The notes beneath the pieces were generated by a model that searched no databases, was not told the DNA's origin, and was given only the letters and a program-made list of their open reading frames with translations. Made by a program: the position numbers and the translations under genes. 64,000 nt of DNA from Tritrichomonas foetus (lineage: Eukaryota; Parabasalia; Tritrichomonadida; Tritrichomonadidae): NCBI GenBank assembly GCA_001839685.1, contig MLAK01000078.1, forward strand, positions 60,780 through 124,779, in the 5' to 3' direction. Below, one piece after another: positions 49,120 to 59,919 of the stretch (position 1 is the stretch's first letter; each line of letters begins with the position of its first letter).

Positions 49120-52100
49120 ATGTCAAGTATCATCAAAGACCTACTTATCGCCGATCTTATCCATCCACTCAATGAAATCGCCAATCAAATAATTCAGAAA
49201 ATTAATTCGTCGTCTTCAATGACATCAGATTCACTTTTTTCCTATTTAAAAGGTTTTTTTGAAGATACAACGAAAATAAGCACGATTATTCACAACATTT
49301 CTTTAGTCGGCAGTCAAAATATTCTAAATGCAATTCAAGAGTTTTTTTTAGCGATGCCAAAATTTGATGTAAATTCGAAATCTCCTCCTTCAGGTGACCA
49401 AAAAGTTATCATATATTTGACCAAGCCAGACTGGAGCAACGAGCTCATTCAATACTCAATAGCACTTTTTTTCGATGTGGTTATCTCCACATTTTGTCTC
49501 AAACTTATCGAAAATAATAAAAAGCAAACATCCAATAACTTAGAAACAATTTTCACTCAAATAGAAGCTATTATTGAGACAAATACTGATAACCCAACTT
49601 TTAATAAATTCAAAACAATTTCAGCGCCAATTTGGGCCAGTTTTATATTTTATCTTTCCAAATTATCTGAAAGCCAAAATATTTACAATAAAGTTTCTCA
49701 TTTCGTAACAAATTTTTCTAAAAATAGCGATGATAAAAAAGCTTTGTATTTGACTTTATACTCGAAAATTTATTTCAGAAATGTCAAATATGATTCCCTT
49801 CATAAAGATTTGAAGAAAAATTTGGTATCGATAATTAAAAATGCAAATAATAAAAAAGTTAAACTCAATCATGAACTTCACAATTCATCTTATCAATTTA
49901 TAATGAATTTTGTTGGGAATTTATGTCTTTCTGACTCTGCCTTTCAAAAAAGTGATACTTTAAATAACATTTTGAAAGAAACAGTCAGTTGCGTTAGCGA
50001 TAAAAATTACTTAGGATCAGCTTATGAATGTCTTGCAGTTATTGTTAATTTCATTGAGAAGAAAGACTTCAAAATTAATAAATATATAGATATTTTATTA
50101 CATCAAGTATCATCCCCAATACATTCATATTATATAATTCAAAGTTTGAATGCTTTATTAAGAGGGAAAAACTATTTAGGAATTTATGATCATGGTGAAA
50201 TGTTCAAAGGTCCACGTACTATTACTGAACCAGAAATAATTAATACTATCTTCAATAAAGTTTACGATAATTCTGGAAATTTCTCACCACACCAAGCTTT
50301 TTTGACAGAATTTATTTCACAAATTGCAGTTGCTGATATTAAATCATTTATTTCTGATAAACTTCCAAACAAGATATTTAAATCGAATTCTCATTTTTTA
50401 ATGAATAATGGAGGTGCTGTTTTTGATGCTGCCAGAATTTTCGTTCATTCTGATTATCATTTTCCAATTAATGATAATAATCGTGATGCATTGATTCAAA
50501 TTATACAAAATCAATCTTTAAAACTCGCTGCTCAAGCTGATCCTACCCAAACAAATAATTGGAAAAATATTGCAGTGAATTTAAAAGTATTTAATGTGAA
50601 ATCTTTCGTTGAATCTGTTATCTCACATAATGAAGATTTAAATACTGCTTTCTTTTATAATCAAATTGAATCAGAACCTAAAATTTTCATGCCTCTTGCA
50701 GAAAAGAAAATTTCATCTTTTGTAACAAGATGGAAGAAACTATTTCCATCTGATTTTTCATCAAATTCAATTTTCAAAGCAAATGAACATCCAATTCAAA
50801 CATTTAATGAAGATATTGTAAATGATACTGTTTTACCTTCAGCTATTTGTATAATTCCATTAGCTGCACCTGATTGTATGACTATTGATGATTTAGCAAC
50901 AAACATATTTTCTGAATCTGTTGCAGTTAGTGCTGCAGCTATTCGAGCTGTCCAAGCATTAATTCATATTGACAAAACAGCAGAAATTGTTAAATCTGTT
51001 CTGGAAAAAACTGATTTTCTAATTTCAAAAAACACCTTTGCATCAAATGAAGCAATGTATCGATCTTTACAAGCAATGAAATTAACACTTGAATCTTTAA
51101 TTTATACAAAAGCTTCAATAGCTGAAGAATTCATTAAATTTTTCAATATTGCCGCAATCATTGGATTATGCAGTTCAACATATGAAATTCGAATGTTGGG
51201 ATTAAATATTGCTGGATCTCTAGAAGGTAAAACTATCAAAAAATCAGTATCGACTGTTTTTAATGATTTTGAAGAAGAAATTTCATTTTTAACAAAAATT
51301 GATTCACTTTCAGCAATTTCATATCGAAATTATTCTTGTTCTGATACAACCTCTATAAAAGCACATGATTTACTTCAAAGTAATTATGATGTTTTATATA
51401 TGTTTGAAATCGCTGCATATAGTTATGAACTTCGGAAACATTTTGATGATGCAGATATTGGAGGAATTCGTGCTAAAATTATCGAAGTTTTGAAAGCGTC
51501 ATCAATAGAGATTATTGATGATTTATTTTTAATTAATATTTGTGTTTTCCTTTATAATACTTGTTCGAAATCAGAATATGCATCTCTTGCTGATGTTTAC
51601 ACAATACTCAAAGGTGTAATGGGAAAGAATAAAGATTATGGAAATTGGCCCTATTATGCTCTTGTGGCTGAAATTGATCCTGATGTTTTGTTGAAGTTAA
51701 TATTTAAAACAAAAGATTTAAAGTTATATTTGCCCTTGCTATTTTCACTTCGGAGAAAATTTGATGATAAGACTATCAAAATTTCAAATGATAATATTTC
51801 CCCATTACTTGGATTTTTGGAAAAGATTTTTGTGGTTTTTTATGACTATGGAATTAAGCATCAAGAACTTAGCTTTGCTTCCTTAAAATTCACATATGAA
51901 CAAGAACAATCTTTAATTTCATTCCTTCAATTTTCTAAAATTCTTTTCGACTATTTATATGAAAATAATCAAATTAATCCGATTGGTCCTTTTGTTCGAA
52001 CGCCAATATTTGAAATGCATGAAAAAATAGACATTAATCCAAAATATTGGTTCTTTATTGTTTCTAATATTGCTTCTTTAAATACGCCACTTGGAATTGA

Positions 52101-54933
52101 AGCAAGAAAGACACTGATTTCTTTCTTCCATGTCTTTAAATTCCCTGATTCGCATATAAACAAATTCATTGAAAATACAGAACTCTTTGAAAGTGATCCA
52201 GCAATAATATGTGGATTCCTTCAATATTCACCAAATCGAATTCCTAAAGCAATTAGTAATGCCAGTACAAATTATAATTATTTCTTAGCAATTTCTTTAC
52301 TTTTTAGAGATTTCACAACAATAGATGAATTTCTGAAAACTAGTGAGAAATGCTTGATTAGTAAGCCCAAAGTAGCCGATAATGTATTCTATAATATCAT
52401 TTATAAGAGCGCTGGGTCACTTCTTGCACTTTCATTTAATTATATTTTATTAGATGATGGTGAGTGCAGAGCAGCTGGCTTTAGATTACTTCAATGTATT
52501 GCATTAGGGCTTTCTGTATCACGCAAAAATGTTTCTGCTAAACTTTGTCATCGGATTGATGAACTTCGTCCACATATTATTACTTCACAACATGCAAATA
52601 CTGGAGTGGAAGCATGTGCATCATTATCTAATGTTCTTGCGCAAGAATTTTCTTTTCTTTCTGAACAATTTGTTTGCACCCTTCTTCCACTTGCTGCGAA
52701 AGAAAAAAATCTTGCATATATTATTCTTCCTTGGATTAAGAAAGTGCGATTATCAAATTCTTCTGAAATGGTCCTTACTTTAACTGATCCTATTTTTGAA
52801 AGTTTTACTACATTTAAATTCATTCAAATGTTAATTATGCTTCCTGCATCAGTTGCTGTCTTGCAAATGATATCACAAGCTGTAAAAGAACAAGCTGAAG
52901 ATTCAATTGATGTTATTGAATTCATTTTAATTACAATTTTAACATCACCATTAACAAAGCAAGAAGATAAGAATCGATATGAAACTATTATAGTATTTTT
53001 ATACACACTTAATTCCACACAGGTTTTAGAAATTCTTTTCCAAATACTTGAATATGATTTTTGGCACTATCATCAAGTTCAAATCAATCGAATGGATGCA
53101 TTATTTGATATTTCGAAATTTTTATCTGATCTTTCAGCTGCAAACTCAAGTGCAGGTAATACACGGTCAAATTCTACAATCGATAAATTAACTGAAGGTG
53201 AAAATGATGAAGATGATGATATTTATAATACAACTGTTGTTTTTGTTCTTGGAATTTTAAGAATATGTTTAAATGAAAAAATCGATCCATTTAATGAATT
53301 TTTGCCTGATTTGATTTTATTTTCATTTATAAATATCACAAAATATTCACAAAACTGCCAACAAATTCTTACGATTATTCTTCCATTTGATGAATCAAAC
53401 GATGAACAACTGAGCGACTATATTTCAAATCTAAATACTGATATTAAAAAACGCTTATCGATTAAAAGTCTAGCATGGGGCCTTTGTTGTGGTGAACTTG
53501 ATATTGCTTTGAATGGCTTAGCCTTCTTTCATTTTGTTGGCTTAGATGTTGATAATAATACAGTTGATGCAATTCTTGAAGTATTTTATGTTATTTCAAA
53601 ATGCTTGTATGAACGAACAAGGAAAATCCAAAATAATTCAACAATGGAAAAACAATGGTTACTGCATATTTTAGATATTAATAAAGAACCTGATAAGAAA
53701 TCAGCTTCACTCTATCTTGCAACACTTCTTGATATTTTATTAACTGCAAAACCACGTGAAGATGTTTTTTGGACTGTTGTTTCTGTTTTCAACTTGAATG
53801 GCGAAGAATATACACCAATTTTGAATTCAGCTATACGTCTAATTGCAAAAATGCTATCATCCAGCGAATTCTCGCGTAAAATCTCACAAAGTGAAATGCC
53901 AAAAGGATTTAATGGTTTAATTCCACTAATTTCCAAATGTGTCTTTGATAGATACACCGCACCAATTTTCTTTGATCTCTTTAAAGTAATTAAAAGAGAT
54001 GTACCACGAATTGGTTACAGTGGAGAGAATAGCACACAATTATATAATATAATTGAAAGCATATCCCAAGTTATTGAACTTGAAAAATCACAACCGCTTA
54101 TTTCTGCAAGTGATATTTGTGAATATGATGTTTCTATCTTTGATATTGTTTTAAGTCTTCTTACACAAATCATTTTGCAGATGAAAGGTAATCATTTAAC
54201 TATAATTTATGAAATGTGTGCACAAATTATTGGAACTAATGTAACAGATAAAGCTGTATCAGATCTTGCATGTGCTGTAAATACAGATAAGCAATATTCT
54301 AACTTCTTTTCAATGAATCAGCTCATGAAAGTTGTGAATGAACATGGTTGTTCAATTTCATCTCCAGCGCTGTTGAATCGCTCAAAGTTCCCTGAAATTC
54401 ATTTTGCCAAGAAATATAGTTTTGATGAAACTCGAATAACAAATAAAGTTTCTGTATTTACTGATGTTAAAACTTTTCCTCCTCCTTTATTGGCTGACAC
54501 TGGATTTATGATGTGTCCAATCGTCGCTTCAGTGAAAACAAACGTAGAACAAGTTTTGGCACAGCCTTTTTCAGAATGGTCTGAATTGATGTTTAAATGT
54601 GAATCTGCTGAAGTTAAAGTTGATAGTAAAAGTTTAATGGATGAACAGACGTTTTCTATTGAACAAGTTGAAAGAAACAAGTTCCAAAAATGGACACATG
54701 AAATTGCACTTTATGTTGATGAAGATGATGATAAACTTGTTCTTTATAAATATCAACAACCCAAACAAGCAGCTGGCACTAAAAAAGCCGAAGTTGCCCA
54801 TTCTTCACGCTTTGTCGATTCTTTGGATACAATTAATACCAAACTATTCCTACCTGAAGTCAACTCTATCGAGTTTTTAGGCAAAGATACTACGTTCAAA
54901 GGATTCAACATGCCATTTATTTTCCCTGCTTAA
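49120..54933 (+). CDS. Large HEAT-repeat protein, Furry/Tao3/Mor2-like
   Basis: A 1,937-aa helical solenoid protein from ATG 49120. Around residues 1150-1215 the sequence (HANTGVEACASLSNVLAQ... FVCTLLPLAAKEKNLAYIILPWIKKVRLS) follows the Furry-family pattern, a block of A..LA..YPEL....... ending in QYLLPWL.NIEL. About 100 residues on, DVIEFILITILTSP... TIIVFLYTLNSTQVLEILFQIL parallels the next Furry block (LLPYIKKVAIYL... TMEELLFEL). Known role: Furry proteins scaffold NDR/LATS kinases with Mob at the cortex and control cell polarity and morphogenesis. It is shorter than animal Furry (about 3,000 aa) and nearer the fungal forms. The C-terminus is non-repetitive and ends MPFIFPA. Other HEAT scaffolds are possible. 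Confidence 0.5.
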   Translation: MSSIIKDLLIADLIHPLNEIANQIIQKINSSSSMTSDSLFSYLKGFFEDTTKISTIIHNISLVGSQNILNAIQEFFLAMPKFDVNSKSPPSGDQKVIIYLTKPDWSNELIQYSIALFFDVVISTFCLKLIENNKKQTSNNLETIFTQIEAIIETNTDNPTFNKFKTISAPIWASFIFYLSKLSESQNIYNKVSHFVTNFSKNSDDKKALYLTLYSKIYFRNVKYDSLHKDLKKNLVSIIKNANNKKVKLNHELHNSSYQFIMNFVGNLCLSDSAFQKSDTLNNILKETVSCVSDKNYLGSAYECLAVIVNFIEKKDFKINKYIDILLHQVSSPIHSYYIIQSLNALLRGKNYLGIYDHGEMFKGPRTITEPEIINTIFNKVYDNSGNFSPHQAFLTEFISQIAVADIKSFISDKLPNKIFKSNSHFLMNNGGAVFDAARIFVHSDYHFPINDNNRDALIQIIQNQSLKLAAQADPTQTNNWKNIAVNLKVFNVKSFVESVISHNEDLNTAFFYNQIESEPKIFMPLAEKKISSFVTRWKKLFPSDFSSNSIFKANEHPIQTFNEDIVNDTVLPSAICIIPLAAPDCMTIDDLATNIFSESVAVSAAAIRAVQALIHIDKTAEIVKSVLEKTDFLISKNTFASNEAMYRSLQAMKLTLESLIYTKASIAEEFIKFFNIAAIIGLCSSTYEIRMLGLNIAGSLEGKTIKKSVSTVFNDFEEEISFLTKIDSLSAISYRNYSCSDTTSIKAHDLLQSNYDVLYMFEIAAYSYELRKHFDDADIGGIRAKIIEVLKASSIEIIDDLFLINICVFLYNTCSKSEYASLADVYTILKGVMGKNKDYGNWPYYALVAEIDPDVLLKLIFKTKDLKLYLPLLFSLRRKFDDKTIKISNDNISPLLGFLEKIFVVFYDYGIKHQELSFASLKFTYEQEQSLISFLQFSKILFDYLYENNQINPIGPFVRTPIFEMHEKIDINPKYWFFIVSNIASLNTPLGIEARKTLISFFHVFKFPDSHINKFIENTELFESDPAIICGFLQYSPNRIPKAISNASTNYNYFLAISLLFRDFTTIDEFLKTSEKCLISKPKVADNVFYNIIYKSAGSLLALSFNYILLDDGECRAAGFRLLQCIALGLSVSRKNVSAKLCHRIDELRPHIITSQHANTGVEACASLSNVLAQEFSFLSEQFVCTLLPLAAKEKNLAYIILPWIKKVRLSNSSEMVLTLTDPIFESFTTFKFIQMLIMLPASVAVLQMISQAVKEQAEDSIDVIEFILITILTSPLTKQEDKNRYETIIVFLYTLNSTQVLEILFQILEYDFWHYHQVQINRMDALFDISKFLSDLSAANSSAGNTRSNSTIDKLTEGENDEDDDIYNTTVVFVLGILRICLNEKIDPFNEFLPDLILFSFINITKYSQNCQQILTIILPFDESNDEQLSDYISNLNTDIKKRLSIKSLAWGLCCGELDIALNGLAFFHFVGLDVDNNTVDAILEVFYVISKCLYERTRKIQNNSTMEKQWLLHILDINKEPDKKSASLYLATLLDILLTAKPREDVFWTVVSVFNLNGEEYTPILNSAIRLIAKMLSSSEFSRKISQSEMPKGFNGLIPLISKCVFDRYTAPIFFDLFKVIKRDVPRIGYSGENSTQLYNIIESISQVIELEKSQPLISASDICEYDVSIFDIVLSLLTQIILQMKGNHLTIIYEMCAQIIGTNVTDKAVSDLACAVNTDKQYSNFFSMNQLMKVVNEHGCSISSPALLNRSKFPEIHFAKKYSFDETRITNKVSVFTDVKTFPPPLLADTGFMMCPIVASVKTNVEQVLAQPFSEWSELMFKCESAEVKVDSKSLMDEQTFSIEQVERNKFQKWTHEIALYVDEDDDKLVLYKYQQPKQAAGTKKAEVAHSSRFVDSLDTINTKLFLPEVNSIEFLGKDTTFKGFNMPFIFPA

Positions 54934-55270
54934 TCGTTTTATGCTATATTTTTTATTTGTGATAAAATGTTCTTTTTTCTTCTTCATTTTCCTCTTTGAT
55001 TTTACTATTTTACTATGATATATAGATATATAGATTAAAAATAAAATAAGAAATATTACAGAACTTGTAAGTTCCCTCACAGCTTGGTATTTAAACCTTT
55101 AGGATATGACATATATACTGGTCTTCTATAAATGTGGATTATATTATGAGGAAATTTGTGTTTTCATGATATTTTAAAGGTATTGTTGAAATTTATAGAT
55201 TTTAAACGATATTATACATTTTATTTGAAATTTCTAAGAGAAACAGATGGGATAAAGATGAATTTTGATG
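54934..55270. other. Intergenic spacer
   Basis: AT-rich 3' flank of the Furry-like gene; nothing recognised before the inverted repeat at 55271. Confidence 0.4.
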
Positions 55271-55311
55271 ATGAGACCGTTTATTATTTGATGTTAAGTA
55301 AACGGTCTCAT
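55271..55311. promoter_or_regulatory. 13-bp perfect inverted repeat of the M3-like motif, ending at the Inr
   Basis: Arms 55271-55283 (ATGAGACCGTTTA) and 55299-55311 (its exact complement) are separated by 15 bases. Each arm contains GACCGTTT, one per strand. The right arm runs into an Inr-like TCATA (55308-55312, +1 A55310), 6 bases before ATG 55316. Confidence 0.6.
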
Positions 55312-55315
55312 AAAA

Positions 55316-57145
55316 ATGCAAAAACAAACTAAAGACAATGACGACCTTATGGATTTTAATAACAGCTCGATAAGTGATTACATTTACTCGCTAGGAAATC
55401 AACAGGATTCCGAAAACGAAAATCCAAACGATGAAAATCCAGATTCGTTCATTGCAAATGAAGAGTTGGCTATGCAAGACGACGCAGAATCGATGAATGG
55501 AAGTATTTCCTCAGAAATTGCCGAAATGCAAGAAGAAATAACTTTATTGAAAAATACGCTCATAGATATTCAAGATCAGAAGGACAATTTGACTATTCAG
55601 TTAATTTCTCAAAGTTCAGAAATAGAAAAACTAAACGATATCATTTCAAGTCTTCAACTTGATTATAAAAAATCCCAAGATCAAAATGCAGTTTTAAGCC
55701 GGCAAATTCAAGAACAGAAAAGTTTAAATGATGAACTGTCTCTGAAACTTCAAAAAGCCACAGAAAAAGTGAGATCCGTCCAAAATATTGAAAATGATCA
55801 AAAAAATGAAAATCGTGATAAAACCAGCTATTTGAATGATAATCAACCTGACCAATTAATTTATAAAATTCGTGCACTTGAAGTTCAACTAGCTTCAACA
55901 CAAGCAGAAAATGGCAATCTGAAAAAAGAAATAGAAAATCGTGAAAAAAGTTTTATTGAAGAAATTTCCAGACTTAGTCAAGAAATTGCAAATGCAAATG
56001 CACCATCATCAATACAAATAAAACCAGATTTATCACTTGAAGATGAAATTGCAACATTAAGAAATCAAATTCAAACAATGGAAGAAACACAAAGTTCGAT
56101 AGTTCAAAGTTTACAAAGTGAAATAAGTAAAAATTCCCAAATTTCAGATGAATTAACTTCTACAAAAAGGAATTTGGCAACAGCTTTAAGTGAAAAAATG
56201 GAAATTCTAACAGATATTGAAATTGCCAAAAAAGTAACCAATAGTGAAACAACAGCAGATCTTATCACAGCTGTAAGAAGCTTAATAGCAGAAAAAACAG
56301 AAGCAAGACAAGCAAGAGAACAACTATGTCAACTCCAAATTCGATTTAATCAAGAATCACTCATTAATGAAAATTTAAGAAAAGAATTGCTCGAAGCTCA
56401 AACCAAATTACTGACACCAACATTCACACAAGAATTTGAAAATACAAATGCAAACAACGAAACTAATGAAAATAACAATTCTGGTGAAAATAACAATTCT
56501 AATGTTCAGAATGATGAAGCTTTGAAGAAAAATGAAGAAATCATCGATGAATATGAAGATCAAATCCGAAGAATAAAAGATGATTATGAAAGAAGATTAA
56601 TAGTTGAACGTGGACGAACAACAGAACAGCAAAATGTAGTTGAAGAGCTGAAAATGAGAAATCAGATAATTGCTGAACATTTACTTTCAACTGATGAGCA
56701 AACACCGATTATTTTGACGCTTGCTGAAGTTTTCAGTGCTCTTGCGAATGGTTCATATGAAGTCGAGCTTGAAAATATGATTCAAATGGCTAAAGAATAT
56801 GTTCATCAAAAATATTTACTGAATGCGGTAACAATGTTAAATGGAAGAACAAAAGTTCTCAGTGTAGTACTTTCCCAAATTGAAAATCTAACTAGAAAAA
56901 TGAATTATATTTCAAGAAAAGTTTCGCCATTTACCAAAAATAATCAGAAAAAATTGAATTCTTCGATTGCATCGAGATCTCCACATCAAAGAGGTAGTTT
57001 CACACGATCACCAAACGCGATTCCACATGCAAAAAGTCAAGGAAGTCGAATTCCACTTGCAATGAGACACAATGGAATATATGGGATCTCACCTAGAAAT
57101 TCACCTTCGACCCTTCATGAACCACGAACCAGTTTCCACGACTAA
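55316..57145 (+). CDS. Coiled-coil protein, unknown function
   Basis: A 609-aa protein. An acidic Asn/Asp-rich N-terminus (1-60) is followed by long coiled-coil stretches (about 65-360; EEITLLKNTLIDIQDQKDNL, SLNDELSLKLQKATEKV), an Asn-rich linker (about 380-400), another coiled coil (400-450) and a small globular region (455-545). The C-terminal tail is basic and Ser/Pro-rich (SRSPHQRGSFTRSPN). It has no membrane segment. A cytoskeletal, spindle or basal-body protein is plausible but not shown. The promoter carries the M3-like inverted repeat and an Inr with a predicted 6-base leader. Confidence 0.65.
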   Translation: MQKQTKDNDDLMDFNNSSISDYIYSLGNQQDSENENPNDENPDSFIANEELAMQDDAESMNGSISSEIAEMQEEITLLKNTLIDIQDQKDNLTIQLISQSSEIEKLNDIISSLQLDYKKSQDQNAVLSRQIQEQKSLNDELSLKLQKATEKVRSVQNIENDQKNENRDKTSYLNDNQPDQLIYKIRALEVQLASTQAENGNLKKEIENREKSFIEEISRLSQEIANANAPSSIQIKPDLSLEDEIATLRNQIQTMEETQSSIVQSLQSEISKNSQISDELTSTKRNLATALSEKMEILTDIEIAKKVTNSETTADLITAVRSLIAEKTEARQAREQLCQLQIRFNQESLINENLRKELLEAQTKLLTPTFTQEFENTNANNETNENNNSGENNNSNVQNDEALKKNEEIIDEYEDQIRRIKDDYERRLIVERGRTTEQQNVVEELKMRNQIIAEHLLSTDEQTPIILTLAEVFSALANGSYEVELENMIQMAKEYVHQKYLLNAVTMLNGRTKVLSVVLSQIENLTRKMNYISRKVSPFTKNNQKKLNSSIASRSPHQRGSFTRSPNAIPHAKSQGSRIPLAMRHNGIYGISPRNSPSTLHEPRTSFHD

Positions 57146-57803
57146 TTCCTCAAAATGCATTATGTCACAATATATTTGTATGCATGCATTCATATGACTA
57201 TGTATATTATTCTTTTGATTCATCATTTGAAATTTGTGATTTTAGTTAAAGTTGCACATTGTCTAGATAAAATGATGATTCTGAGAGTCATGTTTTGGAA
57301 GAAAAGATGTTTATATGAAATGGCATTTGGAATGTAGTGTAGTGTAACTGGTAATGATGATTAATAATTGTAATGTTTTTAATATATTATTTTATTAAAA
57401 TTCTGTTTTCTAGCATTGTTTTATCTTTTTTCTTTCCATAGGAAAGTATCCATAAATAATGTATTTTTACTTATCAATTTGAAATATCTTATTCTTCTTA
57501 TCTGATAGCCTATTATAATAAACAGTCGTGGATAAGTGATATAAATAATCAGATAAGTGATATAAATTATTAAAGAGTTCAACGAAAAAATGCCGTAAAT
57601 AATATTCACAATTTTTTTTCGATCATCTTTTGAAAGTCCATCAGCGACAAAGAATGATGGATAAAAATCATGAGGAAACTGAAAATATGTAATATTTAGT
57701 CGTTCATATCTATTTATTTATTATCATCAATAGCTTTTGCATAAGTAATTTACAAATTATTATCATTGTGACAGAATTGATTTAATCAGTAGTAAATTGG
57801 CCG
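57146..57803. other. Intergenic region
   Basis: AT-rich; contains a short direct repeat ATAAGTGATATAAAT at about 57532 and 57553. No convincing gene; weak open frames have no coding character. Confidence 0.4.
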
Positions 57804-57811
57804 AACGGTTA
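57804..57811 (+). promoter_or_regulatory. M3/Myb-like motif AACGGTTA before the Sel1 gene
   Basis: Fits the M3 consensus and the general Myb core AACGG. It starts 21 bases before ATG 57825. Confidence 0.45.
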
Positions 57812-57824
57812 TTGGTATGATTAA

Positions 57825-59579
57825 ATGTTTCTCTTTACTTTTCTTTCTATCAACACAGTATGGCAATCAATTGCCCCCTGGAAGTATGGATTAACGATGG
57901 ATGATCCAGATTATCTTCCAGTTCCGCCGATTTTCACTTTAATCAAACCGAATAAATGGAACTCTCATATTATCGGAGATTTATTGTCAATTCGTACCGT
58001 ACCCGAATTTGATCCCGTCGCAATCATACATGGCTTAAACAAAGACAGAAATCCAGGACTGATTTTAGATCGACTTCAACATAATTGTACTGTTGATCAC
58101 ATTTCTCAGGCATGTCTCATCCTCGGTCGAATATACGAATTTGGCGCATACAATCAAACAGAGAATTTATCGCTATCGTATGAACTATATCAAAAAGTTG
58201 TAGAATTTGGTGACTCTTCGGCCAATTCAATGCTTTCATTTTTCCATAGACATTACGATTATAATTTTCCCGCCTCGATCGTTGAAGCAGATTCGTCAAA
58301 TACAATAGAATCAATCCTATCAAAAGCCCTTCAGTATGATCGCGGTTTTTTACGTCCGCTGTCATGTCCAACCTCAGCCTCTCTTCTTCTCCCCATTGCT
58401 GAAGCGGTTTCCCAACTTTACATATTCCCGCCACCAAAGCCACTTGACAAGTCAGAAATTGAGAGGTTGAATAATTCTACTGATATGGTTGATCTTTACA
58501 ATTCTGCAATGCATCAAATTTCTGTTCCTTATCCGTCCAAGAAAGAAATTCATCAAGCGAAAGAAAAACTCGAACAATCTCTAAACAAGGGTTATGTCAA
58601 AGCCTCTGCGCCTCTTGCTCAGCTTAATATAGAACTTTCCACTCATCGTGACTCCAATGAAATTTCTAAAAAGTTGGTTCAATCAGCATTAAAAATAAAA
58701 GATCCTGCTGCCAGCTTCGTTGCTTTCCAAATCAAATTACACGAAAATGATATTGCTAGTCTGGAACAAGCACGTAGGTTTTTAATATTTGCTGCAGAAA
58801 ATAATTACGTTCCAGCAATTCATGAGCTTGCTGTTCATACTTATTTTGGTTTTCTCGGCCTTGGACGAAATGATAAGAAAGCCTATCAAATGTTCAAAAT
58901 GGCTGCTGCTAAAGGATATCTTCCATCAATGTTTCGTGCTGCTAAGCAACTTCTTGGTGGTGATGGAACAATCGAGGACTGCAACGAAGCAAGTAAAATG
59001 CTGAGAAGAGTTCTTGACCTTGGACCATGGTCAAAGTTCTATGATAAGTATGTTGAAAAAGGTTCCAAACATGCATTAAGGCTGATGCTCGATATGTCAC
59101 TTACGCCTGCTAAAATATTCCCCATAAATGATACAGAATCATCATTCATTCATACAAACACACAATCATCAAGTACAATAGCAAGTCATGCGAAAGCCTA
59201 TGAATCAAAGATTGCGAATAATCTACAGGAACAAGAATACGTACAGAAGATGAGAAAAGCACGAGAAGGAGATCCATCAGCAATTCTTTGGCTCTCCATC
59301 AAATCCCCTTTATTGGATTCATCCATGTGGATTGAACGCTTGAAAGAACACTCACCAAGAACTCGCATGCTTGTACCGCCCGTTAAATTGTTCATTACTT
59401 TAAGAACAATCTTTTTATATTTCAAAGGCGAACTCAATGAAAAGGAAATTGAATACACTCATGCAATCTTTTCATACTTTAAACCACAATTAAAGATACT
59501 TTCAATCACTTTTTCACTTGTCTTGCTAGTCGTTGCAAGAGTGAAGCTCACTATCATTGATAGAAATAATATTGATTGA
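57825..59579 (+). CDS. Sel1-repeat ER membrane protein, Hrd3/SEL1L-like
   Basis: A 584-aa protein. The N-terminus (MFLFTFLSINTVWQ) is hydrophobic and could be a short signal sequence. Sel1/TPR-like repeats run from about residue 90 to 400. Examples are LGRIYEFGAYNQTENLSLSYELYQKVVEFGD (split NLSL glycosylation-type site) and LAVHTYFGFLGLGRNDKKAYQMFKMAAAKGYLPSMF, the best match to a canonical Sel1 repeat. A single hydrophobic segment near the C-terminus (about 550-572, LSITFSLVLLVVARV) is followed by a few residues. Signal, luminal Sel1 repeats and a C-terminal anchor are the architecture of Hrd3/SEL1L, the substrate-recruiting partner of the Hrd1 ubiquitin ligase in ER-associated degradation. 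Other Sel1 proteins are possible. Confidence 0.65.
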   Translation: MFLFTFLSINTVWQSIAPWKYGLTMDDPDYLPVPPIFTLIKPNKWNSHIIGDLLSIRTVPEFDPVAIIHGLNKDRNPGLILDRLQHNCTVDHISQACLILGRIYEFGAYNQTENLSLSYELYQKVVEFGDSSANSMLSFFHRHYDYNFPASIVEADSSNTIESILSKALQYDRGFLRPLSCPTSASLLLPIAEAVSQLYIFPPPKPLDKSEIERLNNSTDMVDLYNSAMHQISVPYPSKKEIHQAKEKLEQSLNKGYVKASAPLAQLNIELSTHRDSNEISKKLVQSALKIKDPAASFVAFQIKLHENDIASLEQARRFLIFAAENNYVPAIHELAVHTYFGFLGLGRNDKKAYQMFKMAAAKGYLPSMFRAAKQLLGGDGTIEDCNEASKMLRRVLDLGPWSKFYDKYVEKGSKHALRLMLDMSLTPAKIFPINDTESSFIHTNTQSSSTIASHAKAYESKIANNLQEQEYVQKMRKAREGDPSAILWLSIKSPLLDSSMWIERLKEHSPRTRMLVPPVKLFITLRTIFLYFKGELNEKEIEYTHAIFSYFKPQLKILSITFSLVLLVVARVKLTIIDRNNID

Positions 59580-59919
59580 GTGGTGAATGAAGGTGACTTG
59601 GTTTGAATGATTATTTTTTTTTTAATGTCTCTATTATTAACTTTGTGTATATAATTATTTTTCTTTATATTAAACAAGAACTGTTATCATATCTTTTTCT
59701 TTATTTGACTTGATATTTATTTACCATCATCTTTTTTTATGTTTTCCATGTAATATTCATCTTTTCATAAAGATTTACGTGAAAATATGAATGATCAAAT
59801 TCAATAAATGATTTAGTGAAGAATTAGACTCACCATTAATCTTGATGAAAGAATTTTGTAGGTGAATATGTTGATCTATATTTAAAAAACACAAAAAAAT
59901 AAAAAGAATAATAAAACAC

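Noticed and set aside
57155..57337. A 60-codon frame after the coiled-coil gene
   Set aside because: AT-driven hydrophobic sequence in a 3' flank; no Inr and no recognisable protein features.
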